From: Ooceraea biroi | Lineage: Eukaryota; Arthropoda; Insecta; Hymenoptera; Formicidae | Length of the DNA: 64,000 bases | Assembly: GCF_003672135.1 (NCBI RefSeq) | Contig: NC_039508.1 | Coordinates: 18,053,945 to 18,117,944, forward strand | Direction of reading: 5' to 3' | Shown here: piece by piece, positions 49,301 to 62,762 of the stretch | How the letters are laid out: each line of letters opens with the position of its first letter | Position numbering within the stretch: the stretch's first letter is position 1 | Made by a program: the position numbers and the translations under genes | The notes under the pieces: generated by a model | What the model was told of the DNA's origin: nothing | Seen by the model: only the letters and a program-made list of their open reading frames with translations | Database searches by the model: none

Positions 49301-52300
49301 CAATGTTTCCTACGTCGTCTAACGTTGCAGATGTTGTCAAATTATCATGTTCATTTATCAGAGTCTCGGACGATTCTTTTAACGCCTCATTAAGTGAGAC
49401 ACAACTGTTGTCGTTGTTGTTGGTATCTTTGTCTTTGTCAACATCTACTGTATTAGACTCTTTTGCTTCTACGTCGTCGTTTGGATTTTCATTAACATCA
49501 AGGAAGACATTTTCCTTTACTGTGTTAATATTCAAATCATCATTGTCCGTATCTTCTCCCTGTTCCGTTGAACGCGAATGCCTGATTTTTACTGCCGATT
49601 CCTCCACGCCAAGAACGACATTGCTATTCGTACGATTCATAATGGAACGCAAAAAGATCATTTTGAGAGTCGCATTTTCTACTTGATTTACAGAATTGGA
49701 AAATTTTGGCAAATCGATGGAAGAAGCGGCAGAATGACTAGTATTATCGTTATCATTTGCAAAAGTGATAGAAGAAATTGTTTTCACTTCGTGGAATTGA
49801 TTCGCACCATCAGGTTCCTTGTCAGCAGTCATTTTACGTAGAACAGAGGTTGGCGTGAAAGCGAGCGGACTCGCTGTTTGCTTAGCTGGCGAGTTAATGG
49901 GGCTCGACGCGCGCTGTTGAACCTGCTGCTGCTGCTGTTGTTGCTGTTGTTGTTGCTGCTGATCCTGCCGCTTGCGGAAATTCTCACGTTGTTCCTCCAA
50001 TTTCTTCTTAATTAAAGCACTTTGCATTATAGATTGAGTGTGCATAACAATCTCCCGTGGTGAGGGCACTCTGTGCGGTATCACTGTTTTAATAATAATT
50101 TATGTATGAAATTTTTTTTAACATTTTGATCAATTTTATGTATGATTTTGTGTATGTGTGTGTGTGTGTGTGTGCGCGCACACGTGTAAATGGTTAAAAT
50201 ATGGGAGCAACTTATCAAGTATTACTATAAAAACATTACTACAAAAACGATTTTTTCATTAACTTCTAAAAAATGTTATATTGTTTTGCTTATTGTTTCA
50301 AAATTTTATATTTAAATATATATTTAAAACAATAAAATTTTCTTTTTCCGCATATATAAATCCGTATTACATATCCCGTATATATAAATCTAGTTTAAAA
50401 ATCTCTATATAAAGATAGAAAAAATAATTTAAAACAAAATAGAAAAACAAAAAATTTGTTATATTTACTGTATTACCTGGATGTTGTACCGTTAAAGTAC
50501 TAGGACTAGCGGCCAAATTTGGTGATATTACTGGAGGTGGACAATAAGCTGCATTCCAAACACAAAATACGAAGTCATTTAATTTGTAATAAAATTTCGA
50601 GCTTCTAATTCTTTTTTACTTGACGTTTGGGACGAAGAGATGCGAGAGAAAGGAGAAAGAGAGGAAAACCTACCCTTGCCCGTATAAACTTACCATTATT
50701 CATCGGAGATGGAATTCTCTGTTGCTGTTGCTGATACAACATCTGTTGTAGAATATGATCTTGAGCGGTAGGAGCGGCAGCAGGATGCGAATGCGGACTT
50801 ATAGTGCGAGGTGTGGTGCCACCGTACATTTTTAGAATGTTTACTAGCACTTCTCGATGGCGATGCTGCATCGCAGGATTCTGTTAACATATAAATTACA
50901 CAGGACACAATTAATAAAAAAAATCTTTACATTAAAATTTTATAATATAATCCTATATTGCAAATAATCTAAAAGTTCTATAATATATCGCTTAATTTAT
51001 TACGCTTCATTATTTCTCACAAAGAATGTTCTAGCAGTTCAGAATTTAATTGCGAGAAAATTACAAAATATAAAACATAAATTGTATTTTTTAATAATTT
51101 TAAACAAGTCTTAACCTGCTCGTAATAATAATAATGTGTCTGTGTGTCCGTCTTAGAATAAATGGTCTTGATATCTTAACAAAAATTCGTAGAACTAGCG
51201 TATCCTTTGATGTTAATAGTTATTAGTTAATCTGCATTTAATACTCTTTTGTATCAATATTTAGTACCTCATTACATGTATTATGCCACTTATACGCGCG
51301 CGCGTACTCTATTTTACACATGTTTCAGCTAAATATTCCATATATTCATAGTCAAGAAGAGTGTGTGCAGTTAACATCCCGACATAAAAATTCTACAGTT
51401 CTAATTAGAATTCTTTATCATTTAATAATAGAGTTCCAGCGATTAACACTACCATAGTTTGCAGAATGAGAAAGATAAAATTGGATGCTAATTTCGCATC
51501 CGGTTTTAAAATCGATTTTAAAATAATTCTGAATAACTTTTATAGGCTTTCTTTTAGAATACTCCAGAGCTTCTAATAAGAAAAACGATATTTTTGACAT
51601 TGAATAAAAAAAGAAAGCAAATAAGAACAATTGTAAGATTATAAAATAAATAAGAAACAATTACACTGTTGAAGAATGAAGGAAGACTAAAAAACTAACA
51701 ATAAGAGTGAATATTCAAGATAAAAGATTGATCAAGAATAACTCACTTGCAACTGTTGTATTAGATGTTGCCTAGTAATCTCTCCTTGCTGTAAACCTTG
51801 AATAATCGCTTGAGCCTCCGGCCGTTGCAAGAGTTCTTGGCTTGACGGAATATTATTTATCATCATTTGCATCTCTGCTGGTACCGGACTAACACCCATC
51901 ATTCGCTGATTGTTCATCATCATTGACAGCATATCGGAATGTCGTTGTTTCTGCTGCTGCTGCTGCTGCTGTTGTTGTTGCTGCTGCCAATATATTATTC
52001 ATAAGAATTTATCGATAATATATTGAAGAAACTGCGGATAATGAACGCATCGTACCTGTAAATGCAAGACTTTCATAAGATTCTCATGTTGCATCTGAGC
52101 TTGATGTGGATGTTGAGCAGGACCAAGGGGTCCAACGTGATTAAACGTTGTCGTATGAATTGGTTCTGCGGGCGGTTGCGGATGTGGCATAGGTGGCTGT
52201 TGAGTTTTCAGTTGCGAGTTGAGTAACTGAAAAGGAAGAATGCATTACTATATGCAGCGCTCTTAATATAACGAAAATAATTAAAATAATTAAAATAATA

Positions 52301-55300
52301 CAATAATAACAATAAATAATTAATAATAATAATACAAACTCACTTGCATTAACGTTACAGGTTGCTTCTGAGTAATAGGTCCGTTAGCTGCAGGGACAGC
52401 TTGGCCTCCAGTCACTTGAGCAAGCTGAATAATTCATTTGGGTAAATACAAAGTGAAGTGAAGCCAAATAATAATAACAACAACAACAATAGCATACCAG
52501 TTTCTTAAAAGCAGAGAGATCTTCTTCAGTCTTATTTACACGGGGTGTATCAGTCGAAGTCGCAGGTGGAGGAGCACCACCCCGCATGCGTGCTTCTAAT
52601 TCTTCCAAACTGTGTACGACTTTTCCACCGACTTCTGGAAATAAAATTGATATCCATTATACGTTCACGTGATTTGCATGACAATATTATTATTATTATA
52701 CACGTTTGTCAGACGATATTCATCTTACCCAGATCCTTGATGGAACAATTCTTCATCATGGGAATAGCCGTGTTAACCGCGTCACTTTGACCATTCTGAT
52801 TTGCCTTGTTACCGCGATGTAGCATCTCGAGCAGTTTAACACCATTTGTGGCCGCATTGGTATTATTCGTCGTGTTGGCCGGAGAAATCGGGGCAAAGTA
52901 GGTGTTCGATTCCGTCACCGATGGGATTTGAATGTTTGGTTCGGTAATGTCGTTCAAGAGATTGTTCAGTAATTCGTCTTGTATGGAAGCTCTGCGACTG
53001 TCCGCTTGTTGAATTGGACTCTCCCTCTTGAACCACTGGCTGAATCGGGATCCGGTGCCGTCGCTGGAACCAACTCCGTTCTACGAAAGAGAGATGTTTG
53101 TTTGAGCGACAAAATAAAATTATACACATACATGATTATTCTGTGTATCGTCGAATGAAGATACGGAAATAATTGAAAAGCGACTCACTGTCAACAGTCC
53201 AGAAACGCCCGGGAACGTATCGGATTTTAGAAACTCATCCAGATTGAAATCGGGATGCGAATCATCTTGATTTTGATTCGAGCTAGAGTTCTCCGCTGAC
53301 TCGGACATAACCGGTTCGGTCACGGTGCTCTCGTTAACGTCGTTCTCTTTGATTTGAGTTTGTTCAGTCTGTTCAGAGATTGGAGAGTGCGGTGCCGCTA
53401 CGGTGTTGATAGGCTGATCCATGACGGTCGGCGTGCTGCGTCCCTTCGGGCCCAGCGAGTTCTCGCTGGATTTCTCGTCCTTCTCCGTGGCGTTCTTCTT
53501 GTTTCGCTTCTTCTGAGCAAGAGTCTGCTTCTTGTTTTTGGCATTGGAGTTACCGACGTTCACCGCCTTCTCCTCCGGAATATCCTCGAAGCCTCTCAGC
53601 TCGATCGTGTCGTGCTGAGACGTAGGTCCAGAGCTGAACCATTCGGGCTCATCCGACTCGCGATTATCACTGTAAGTCCGTCGACGATCATGGCCGAACC
53701 TCTTCTCGCGTCCGCGATCCTTGTCGCGGTCCGCTGGATGATTGTTCCGCTCGTTTCGCTCCACTCCTCTGTCACCGCGATCGCGCTCCCTCTCGCCGCG
53801 ATCCCCGTAGTCCCGGCCGAATGATCTCCGCTCGAATCTGTCGTCCCGTTCGCGCAAACTGTCACGATCGCGTTCCCTCTCCCGCAGATCGCGTTCCCTG
53901 TCCCGCTCCTTCGCGTCACGATTATCCCTGTTATCACGATCGCGCAGGGAGCCGCCGACGATCGTGCCGGATCTAAATCCGTAATCCGCGCGCTCGGGCT
54001 CGATCTTTTCAGCTTCCGATCTAAAGTCCCATATATCCCGTGTCAAAATCCTGCCGCTACCAATTCGACGAACAGGTTCACGATGGCTAACCTGTGAAAT
54101 CATAAATAAATAAATAAATGTAACATTTATGTTATTGTGCTTTTAAGACCAAACAGATGGTAAACCTACATACCTCTGTTTTGCCTATTGGACTCTCCGG
54201 ACGTCGACTTGGCGGCTGATTCACGTTGACGAAACATCCCGAATTAAAACTTCTTCGCTGAGGGCTCAAAACGATGCCGTCTTGTTCCTTACGTATTCGG
54301 TCCCGTGGATCGCCATTACTACGTCGTTTACTATGATTCTCAGTGATTTGATCACTACGTCCAGTCCTTTCCTCTTTCGGGGGTGTTTCGCTGCGCTTTC
54401 TGTCCGAGTGCCAACGTTCGGGATCCCAAACACCTCGTGAGCTGCGAAATAAATCATAATTATTAAAACAATGCTAGAAAAGTACTTGCAAAGCGGGAGG
54501 ATCGTAAATTTCGGTGATACGCACTTGTTATAAACGTTTTCTAAAAATGAAGGCCGGCGTTTAGATAATTGTAAATTTTTTATCAGCATCAGTTCCTCCT
54601 GGAAACAAAAAGTACAGATTACATACGTATACATGTGCATACACTGTACACATACATACTGTTACACTAAACATGCTTCAACAAATTATTGGAAAATAAA
54701 TTTCAATAACAGGACATTTTTTAAACGCAATTTACAAATATATTTACCCGAGAATACTGAAACTGAGGTCTAGAACGGCCTACTTCCATGATCGAAGTAT
54801 CGGTCACCTCTCCAGCCACCGACATTGATATAATTGCTTCATCTCCTGTAAAATAATAAACAAAAATTAATTGTTAATTGTAATATAAAATTAAACGTTG
54901 GTAAGACTAATTAATCTCGATCTCAACGATCTCATCTGGATCCGATCGAAACTTGATAGAAATTTGCTGAAAATGTTGAGATTTGTTTTGCACGGACCTT
55001 CTAATCTTCTACCGAGTTGAACGATAAAAATAGTTTGACATTAGACGATTGTACTTACGGAAAGTCACCCGTTTTAAAGGATTAACCGATTTGTTTTTGC
55101 GAAACCACCGGCAAGATCTAGTCTGCATAACTAGGGTGTCTAAAAAGGGAGACCCAGTCGGCCCGACTAGCGGACGCTTCCGCGGTCGTCGATACCAATT
55201 CGAACCGATAAAACGATTAACGGCGATTAGTCTCATCCTAAATTATTCGTCCCGTCTTAAATAGACCAAATGAAAGATGATACGAAAGCCTTTCTGATCT

Positions 55301-57580
55301 GTTTGATCGTTCCGCTCTGTCTAACCGTCGTTGTGTTCCCTCGCGCAACCTTCTCGGCGATATAAACAAACAGCCGAAGGACAAACAGTCAACGAATTCC
55401 TAAATTGGCGTTCCGTCACAAATACATCAGTCTTTGAACCATTAGAAATCCCTCTTCACAAAGGATACAGGTTTAAAAGGTTTTTCTTTTTAATATTGAA
55501 TATATGTAATAAAATTCTAAGTATAAGATCTAATTAACAGAATGTTTTTCCGTTGACCTCGAAATCGATGAGACGATTTTGATCTTGAGGACTCGTCTCA
55601 GAATTTTACGTTAGAAATAATAGTCAATTTTGTGTGTGTGTGTATGTGTGTCTACTGTTTATGTATCACTCGCGCGAGTCGCGATACCCGAGAAGTATAC
55701 ACGTATATAAACAGTTCTGTAAGCAGGCACGATGCAGACTGAGTAATTCAAAGTATTTGCAGGCAAGATAATACTTTCACGAGCCAATCAAAGCTTACTT
55801 TCTGAGAAGACCCTGGATAAGGGCACACTTGATTGGTCACAGAGATGGTTTAAATATAACTAATTTCTATCTAGAGAGATAAATTTCGAAAAATTATACT
55901 TATGCGTGAAATGTGTGTGTACAGAAATTTTCACTATAATAATATCATTATATCGTATTAAAATATTTACAAAAAAAACTTTGCTAAAATGAAAATTTAT
56001 TTCACTATCTTGTGAAAAGTACATCAGAAATGAAGCATTTTATTAATTAAACAAATGTACATCTGTTACTACTTAAATATAAATATGATGTACATTTGTT
56101 TAATTACTAAAATGCTTTATTACATTTTCTATACATGAACAAACGAACAAACTGAATAGAAGACTGATATGAATTAAGACAAAAAGAAAACAGAAAAGAA
56201 AATTCTTAATTCTAAATCTAATGCTAATCCATATCGATATTATAAGCTGTAAATATGTTCTACGTAATACGTATTAATAAAGATAAGAAAAACATTCTGT
56301 TAACTAAAGTCCATTAATGTAGAACATCATTACAGTCTGTCTATACACAATGTGCATATTGAAAACAGTTAAATTAAAAGAAATCACAGACAAATGATAA
56401 AATCAATGAAGATGAATCGATTCTAACTTGCTATGCTGATATGTATGTCAGTTCTTAATTCTTATACGCAACAATCAGCAAATTTTTAGAACACATTTTT
56501 AATAAGCTTTTCATGAAATGTCACTCTGAATGTATAATTGCATGAATAAAAAAAAGCATTTCAAACACTATCCTTAACATCATCATGACAGTCATCGACT
56601 GTCAATGACTAATATACAATATGTTAAGACACGTGAATAATATTTTATTCACACGCAATTATTTACACTTGTAAGATAACAGCTGTTGAAAAAACAAAAC
56701 GGACACAATGCATTTTTGTAAAAAACTTAACTTAATATGTTTGTTTATTAAAATCATGAAAATGATTATGGGGAATCATAATAATTTAGTTTGAATGAAC
56801 GGTCAGCTAACTCGCACCTGACAGCGATGTGTTAAGAAACTAAAATGAGCAACTAAATCCCTTTCTTTTATGTGTTTGGCATTAGCAAAATTCTATTTTA
56901 TGAGATTTTATATCTTTGTTCGACTTAGCTGCATTCTTTCTTCAATCGCTTCTCTATAATTATACTCGAATGTATACTTATTGCACTTTTAGAAGTATAA
57001 ACAAAGGCATAACTGCAAAAGATACATCAGTGCAGCGAAATGAATTAATCTTTCATTCCAACTTCTCACTTGACATCACAGTTCCTTTTAACTAATCTTA
57101 TATCGAGATCAAACAGTTCAACTATACATTATACTTGAACATTACAAGTGTAACATATATATGAGTGTGCTTTGTACTGTATTAAGTGCTGCTATGTTAA
57201 AATAAAAAGTACATAAAATACGTCCAAGAAACCAACCGAATTTGCAAAATCCTAAACGAAATATTGGAAATAACTTGGGCCACAAAAAGTTGAAAAAGAG
57301 TCAACGAACTGATAACACACATTGAGGTTAATTTTTGATGCGAATCATTGGCGGCACCATGGGGTTTTCGTCGCTGCTACTGAGATTGCTACAATAAAGT
57401 CGAATCAAAGAAAACGTATGATAGGATAGTGATAATGATAATGATAATGATAATGATATTGATGATGATGATGAGCAATCAATTCTTACCTTCTTCCTTC
57501 TTTGTTATCGTTGTCATCGTCGTGGTTGTGGTCGTAGTCGTGGTCGTGGTCGTGGTCACGGTCATCGCCGCCGCCGCCGC

Positions 57581-57624
<44 letters not shown>

Positions 57625-57697
57625 GCGGTGGTGGTGACGGCGGTGGTGGCGGCGATGGCGGCTGCTGCTTGTCACTTGTCACAGATTCAACGGACAT
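46345..57697 (-). CDS. 4E-T: eIF4E transporter (4E-T / EIF4ENIF1 orthologue)
   Basis: eIF4E-binding P-body protein linking mRNA decay and repression. Exons: 57490-57697, 54748-54845, 54525-54598, 54174-54441, 53189-54091, 52729-53080, 52498-52634, 52344-52424, 52056-52226, 51747-51983, 50694-50880, 50477-50548, 49808-50083, 47796-47966, 47204-47602, 46345-46592; phases close throughout (3882 nt, 1293 aa). An alternative start at 54825 (MSVAGEVTDT) gives 1217 aa and resembles vertebrate N termini. Motifs: eIF4E-binding YSREELM followed by KRRPSFLE; GVWDPERWH; LSPQRRSF; RRIGSGRI; an Arg/Asp/Glu-rich stretch; EPEWFSSGPTSQHDTIEL; SRFSQWF; NTYFAPI; FTPTSVLRKM; and the C-terminal LARWFSPELL. Poly-Gln is encoded near 49921-49960 and 51951-51983. 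The first exon is low-complexity and less certain as coding. Confidence 0.92.
46965..47091. mobile_element. hAT-type MITE in the last 4E-T intron, 127 bp
   Basis: Ends CAGGGTTGGATAACTTC and TACTACCCAACCCTG as in 32021-32382, but internally deleted. Flanking octamers ATTATTAC (46957-46964) and GTTATTAC (47092-47099) agree at seven of eight positions, fitting an hAT target duplication. Confidence 0.85.
48793..48842. repeat. GCATAA hexanucleotide microsatellite
   Basis: Five to six GCATAA units followed by GCATGA variants, within a 4E-T intron (3' region of the alternative transcript). Confidence 0.85.
48911..48916 (-). terminator. Candidate poly(A) signal for the short 4E-T isoform
   Basis: Minus-strand AATAAA about 340 nt after the alternative stop at 49254; another lies at 48985-48990. 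Confidence 0.35.
49254..50083 (-). CDS. 4E-T: Alternative 3'-terminal exon of 4E-T (read-through isoform)
   Basis: The exon starting at 50083 either splices at 49808 (GATG|GTGCGA) or stays open for a further 184 codons to a stop at 49254. The read-through product would be 1129 aa with the long start and would lack the Pro/Gln-rich C terminus and the LARWFSPELL motif. The extra tail is acidic and Asn/Ser-rich (NPNDDVEAKESN, DKDKDTNNND). An open frame of this length in AT-rich intronic DNA is unusual, and poly(A) signals follow at 48985 and 48911. Whether it is expressed cannot be told from sequence. Confidence 0.5.
50154..50182. repeat. GT/GC microsatellite in a 4E-T intron
   Basis: About ten TG units followed by CGCGCACACG. 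Confidence 0.75.
56036..56126. repeat. Short palindromic repeat in the first 4E-T intron
   Basis: GCATTTTATTAATTAAACAA and TTGTTTAATTACTAAAATGC form arms of about 35 bases (including ATGTACATC) around an AT-rich loop. Confidence 0.7.
57427..57660. repeat. Tri- and hexanucleotide repeat tract (GATAAT, GATGAT, GTCGTG, GCC, GTC)
   Basis: A composite of ATGATA, GATGAT, GTCGTG, GCCGCC and GTCGTC runs. On the minus strand the part 57490-57660 encodes Pro, Thr and Ala runs of the putative first 4E-T exon; on the plus strand it yields Val and Ala runs that I treat as a shadow. Confidence 0.85.
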
Positions 57698-58816
57698 CGC
57701 GTCGCTAATTACGTGAACCCTCGTCGGTAGCGGGTAACGGATGTCCTACGCGCGGATATCGATATCTTCTCCGATTTATCGTTCCTTCAGGATCCTTTAT
57801 GTAATCTCTGTACCTACGTCCTCGACGTACACGATGTACACAGGCAACAGCACGGACGCACGCACACACGCACGCACAAAACTCACGATGCGCGCGTTGC
57901 TAGACAGCTCGCTCGCGCACACACACACGATTAGGAAGATACACGCACACACACGCACGGAGCATCAGCACACTTAATTACACGCACAGAGTTTAAACCT
58001 TTAGCCGTGTATATATATATATATATATATATGTACGCTTATATATTGCTTAGTACTGCTTAGTATCACAGACTGGTATTATCTTTCTACGTGTCTCTCG
58101 TAGCTTAGCTAGCAATCGACGAACGTTGATTTTGGGAACGGAGCGACGTGTATCCTTCTCGTTCCGACGCGAAGAGATGAACGAATGAACGCGGACACGA
58201 GAGAGAGGGAAAGAAAATCGAGAAAAGGGAGGAGAAAAGGAAAACTCGAGCAAGAAAGGAAAGTGTTATGGGATATTGCGAGAGAGAGAGAAAGAGAGAG
58301 AGAGAGCGAGACTACCCGCGAAGCTGCACGATCGGGTGGGTTTCAACGGTTTTGCAAACGGCACGAGAACGTGATTTTCCCGACTCGTGTCGTCCAACGG
58401 TCATCTCATGTCACGGTCCACTTGCAGCTCCCTCGCGATCGTGGTCAGTCCATCGATTTCGTATCATACACGAAAAAAAACCTTCGTATACATACACGCA
58501 CGACACTGGCTCTCGCTCGCGGTGCTATGCAAAAATAGAAAATGGCGTACGATCCCCCCCCTCCTCCACATCTGCCGCTGCTGTTTCTCGCAGTCGATCT
58601 ACGACTACTTCGCGGCGATGCGATACGGTGAGTGTTACTGGTCGGGAAGATTAGAACGGAATGACGGAGTTTATAGCAGTGATTTCTGAAACGTAAAGAA
58701 AATACAGGGCTGTATTTATTCTTTCATAATCTTATAATCAGATAGACTTGTAAGTGTAAGCTTCAGATACTAATAGAATTTTCTTATTGGCTAATAAGTA
58801 TCTAGAGATTATATTT
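57698..58816. promoter_or_regulatory. Probable 5'UTR and start region of 4E-T
   Basis: Directly upstream of the first 4E-T exon. It is richer in CpG than flanking DNA to about 58660, with CACG/ACAC repeats (57850-57960), a TA run (58011-58033) and a GA-rich microsatellite (58278-58310). Plus-strand frames here are low-complexity and unsupported. From about 58690 the sequence turns AT-rich. Confidence 0.4.
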
Positions 58817-59171
58817 AAGCCATGGTGGAAATAAACCAGGTGAAACATTCCCGAGATGCGCAGTCGTCCAAATTAATGGCGGCTCTCTCTGACCGATCAG
58901 AGATTTGGCTCAAACGCGAAAACAAATTATATAAATTATATAATAAAAAAAATAAATAATGTTTATTAATACAAATATTATAATTTTCTAATTTTATGAT
59001 ATAATAATTAATATAAAATTATAATTTTACATATTTAATTTTATTTGTATTACTACTATGCATTTTCAATATTGTGTTTGAATTCCGTACCAATCTTGAG
59101 ACAAATTTTTGATTGGTTCTTGCCCGCCATTATGAGCACTGTTTCACTTTGTATATTTCCACCATGAGCCT
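58817..59171. repeat. MITE-like element, CATGGTGGAAAT ends, about 350 bp
   Basis: Left AGCCATGGTGGAAATAAACC and right complement GCTCATGGTGGAAATATAC, each followed by GTGAAAC, form imperfect inverted ends of about 30 bases. The interior is AT-rich; no coding potential. Confidence 0.6.
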
Positions 59172-59174
59172 AGT

Positions 59175-60215
59175 TTACACCGATCGTTTGATAACCGCCG
59201 TATAGTTAGCAGACAAATATGATAAATCTTTTTTTTTTAATTGCAATCGTTTGGGAATCGTTTGGCAAAGTTTAGGAAACCACTTTTAGAGTTTGGGAAA
59301 TAATAGTTTTTTAATAATTAATGAAAATTAGTTGAGCGTATAGTTAGCAGACATCATTCCAAATAATTTTCTTTTTCGCTTATTTCAACGCCAAATCATT
59401 TGGGAAATACGCCTATAATGTTTTCAGAGTTTGGGAAATAATGATTTCCCCTCAAGATCCAGTTTAAAGTCATCAACCAGACCTGCAGTCAGAATCTAGG
59501 GACTTTTTGACTATAGGCTATATAATGGAAAAACATTTATAATCTTTGATATTTCTCATAGTTTTCCATTTCAATAATTTGGGAATCGTTTGGGAAAGTT
59601 TAGGAAACCACTTTTAGAGTTTGGGAAATAATAATTGCATCTCAAAATAAAGTTTCATGTCATCAACCAGACCTGCAGTCAGAATCTAGGGACTTTTTAC
59701 TATAGGTTATATAATGGAAAAACGTTTATAATCTTTGATATTTCTCATTGTTTTCCATTTCAATAATTTGAGAATCGTTTGGGAAAGTTTAGGAAACCAC
59801 TTTTGGAGTTTGGGAAGTAATGGTTTTTTAATAATTAATGAAAATTAGTTGAGCGTATAGTTAGCAGATATCATTCCAAATAATGTTCTTTTTCGCTTCT
59901 TTCAACGCCAAATCATTTGGGAAATACGCCTATAATGTTTTTAGAATTTGGGAAATAATAATTGCATCTCCAAATTAAGTTTCATGTCATCAACCAGACT
60001 TCAAGCCAAAACGCTAGGGATTTTTTGACCATACCCTATATAATGGAAAATGTTTATAATCTTCGATATATCTCATTGTGTTCTAATGTTTTCTATTGCA
60101 ATCATTTAGGAATCGTTTGGGCAAGTTTAGGAAGGCACTTTCACAGTTTGGGAAGCAATAATTTGTATAATTAACAAAGATTAATGAAGCGTATAGTTAG
60201 CAGATATCATGCTAA
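59175..60215. repeat. Array of diverged repeat units with TTTGGGAAA motifs
   Basis: Four partial units start near 59240, 59575, 59760 and 60090. Shared blocks are CGTTTGGGAAAGTTTAGGAA, GAGTTTGGGAAATAAT, TCATCAACCAGAC and ATATAATGGAAAA. GTATAGTTAGCAGA recurs at about 59200, 59340, 59860 and 60190. Units differ by deletions and substitutions. A single related copy in reverse orientation is at 63305-63525. Confidence 0.8.
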
Positions 60216-62762
60216 GGGCCAATTTCTTATTCTTTGATCGCAAGGAAAATAGCAAACTGTGATTGGTCAATTCTACGATACATTTACGACTACAATTCAT
60301 TGTAGACGGTCCTTTATGTGTCTTTGTGCTTTGACCTTACACCTACGTTGTATCCACTGGACCTCTTGAATCTCTAGTAGGATATTTACAATAATTTTTT
60401 CATAAATTTCGTAGAGCTTTCGAGAAAGTTTGAGTCAGTTATATCCACATTGATCTAATAACAAAGAAAATTCTAAAAAGATTAAGTAAAATGCAGACGT
60501 TCATAAAATACAAAACATAATGAAATGAAGAAGGAAACATGACATTTGCATCGTTTATTATGTTTCTATTATAAACAAGAAGTTTGCCCTAAAAGAACCA
60601 ATCATGTTCGATTGCTACTCTAGCTAAAAAGTATATACATGCAACAAATCTAGTGATATTTATGTCAAAATTACATATCTGACATATGAGATACTAAACA
60701 TTTCAACATTTTCTTGGTAAATTATTATTGTATTATTTCAGTGAACAATATAAGATATTTTTGCATAAGATAAAATAATTTTATTGTAAGTATATGGTTT
60801 TTCCCATCACAAGTTTGTTATATCTTTATTTTTCACATCACAGGCAGTCTGTATACAGAGCATATAGAAGAAAAACGTCTAAGATATATGTTAACTTATA
60901 GAAACATTAACAAATAACGCGTATTATATTTGAATTTCCATTATTGTAAACTGAAACTTTGTATCTATGTACTATGTGATGTTCTCGATATTAAGACGTT
61001 TCAATTTCGATACATAATAAATTTATTTTTTGAAACAATAAAAATACCAAATTGAAAATATAATAATATTCATTTTATTACGTTATATATAGATTAGATA
61101 CTATAATAGAATATTGATACAATATCAGTTACCTGCATTTTAATTATTTTAATTTAAATCAATTTGTTTAATCATCACTGCTTATTCTGTACATTAATCT
61201 ATTCATACATATATTTTTCTCTTGTAAGGATTCATGGTTTTCTCCTACTTTTGATCCTAAGAGAAGATCAATGAATCTTAATTAATAACAACCATCACAT
61301 TATTACCAGTAGTCAGATCTGTCACAACATTCCACGTTTTTTCAACGTCTAGTCCAATTAGAAAATGAAAATAAATGTTAAGTCCTAACAAGGTATTAAT
61401 AGAGCTAGCTATGATTTAAAGAGTTTACCGAGTAAAAGTTTATAATACACACTTTTACACATGTATCATTTAAATCTTTCAGAAATTTTTATATCTTGAA
61501 TTTAGCATTAGATTGACCACAATGTGTACAAGACTATGCTGACGACAGTGAGATCCACACATAGGTATACGCAGCAATCGGAAGATATCAGGATTTTTCA
61601 TGCTGCCAAGGTGAGGAAGTAGTAATGCACATTATGAATATTATTTTTAATTGCTATTGCTGTTATTGCAAAATCAAAAATTCTGAGGAATACTATATGC
61701 TGAATTGCTAGTTTTATTTTCTAAAGGTTTTCATAATATCAGAAAAGTATGTCGAATCACTATTTTTTCTCGCTCATCATATCTCTTTGTTTATTATAAT
61801 ATCGCAACTTCCTGCTTTCGATATAAGTTTAAAATTTCTGACATATACATAACTTATTCGGGATTCTAATCAGATATATTAACATCACGTGTGCTTAAAA
61901 TTCTGCGTAGAGTATTTTATCACTATAAGTATTTGTATGACGACGAAAAAATGTTAAAAAGTGAAAGATTCTTCGTGCTTAAAATGTACGTTAAAGTAGA
62001 ACTTGTTAAGAGTAATACAAGAAAACAAAGAAAATCTCTCTTTCTTCTGGATGAAAATCCATAGGATTCACGTTGTATTAAATACGTTTAGTAAAAACAT
62101 CTGACGCACTGTACATTCAATATTATGTTTACAAATACGGTCATTTCCGCCGTCTTCACAAGTATGTTTTAATCATCATTTTCATTGAAAACCTTTACAT
62201 ACACATATGCTATTGACTACCATGTTTCCACACATGCACAATTTATCGATTGGCATATTTTATCTTCCTTTTTATCTGTTGTACTTTAAATGACGCAATG
62301 ACGATGAAATGTTATAAAAGTTTCCAACTCTAATTGTCGTGTACTTAAGAAAAAGTAAATTCGTCTTCTTTCTTGAAATATTCTTCTTTGAATAATATGT
62401 ACAATGGAGTTCTTGTGTATAATGTAAGAAAATAACACCACGCTCCGGTCGATCCTGATTGAAGACAATCATCAATGATCGCCTTTGGGGGGATAAGTTC
62501 TTCGTTCACGTGTGTGGATCATAAAAAGTCTTTATATATCTTAAGAAATACCCATGGTGGGACTCTCAGCATCCATTTAGCATGTATTGATTACAATAAA
62601 TAAATAACGAACTGTTTGATGAATCGAGCGACGCATCATTTCCATGAGGTAAACTGACAAAACAGCTCAGGCTCCTTCACCGTAATCGTGGTCACCTACA
62701 TTAATACGATCGGGTGCCGCGGTTACACTGAAGCCAAGAATTCTGTTATCTACTTTGAATAT
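60216..62762 (-). other. AT-rich interval, probably including the GIGYF 3'UTR
   Basis: No coding region or transposon ends were recognised. The portion nearest 62762 should be the 3'UTR of the minus-strand GIGYF gene; several minus-strand AATAAA motifs occur, but none can be preferred. Confidence 0.4.

Noticed and set aside
57429..57716. Plus-strand Met/Val/Ala-run frame
   Set aside because: Translation of trinucleotide repeats; the minus strand has the donor site and phase fit to 4E-T.
58185..58689. Plus-strand frames upstream of 4E-T
   Set aside because: GA-microsatellite and CpG-rich 5' flank; no domain, no consistent splice sites.
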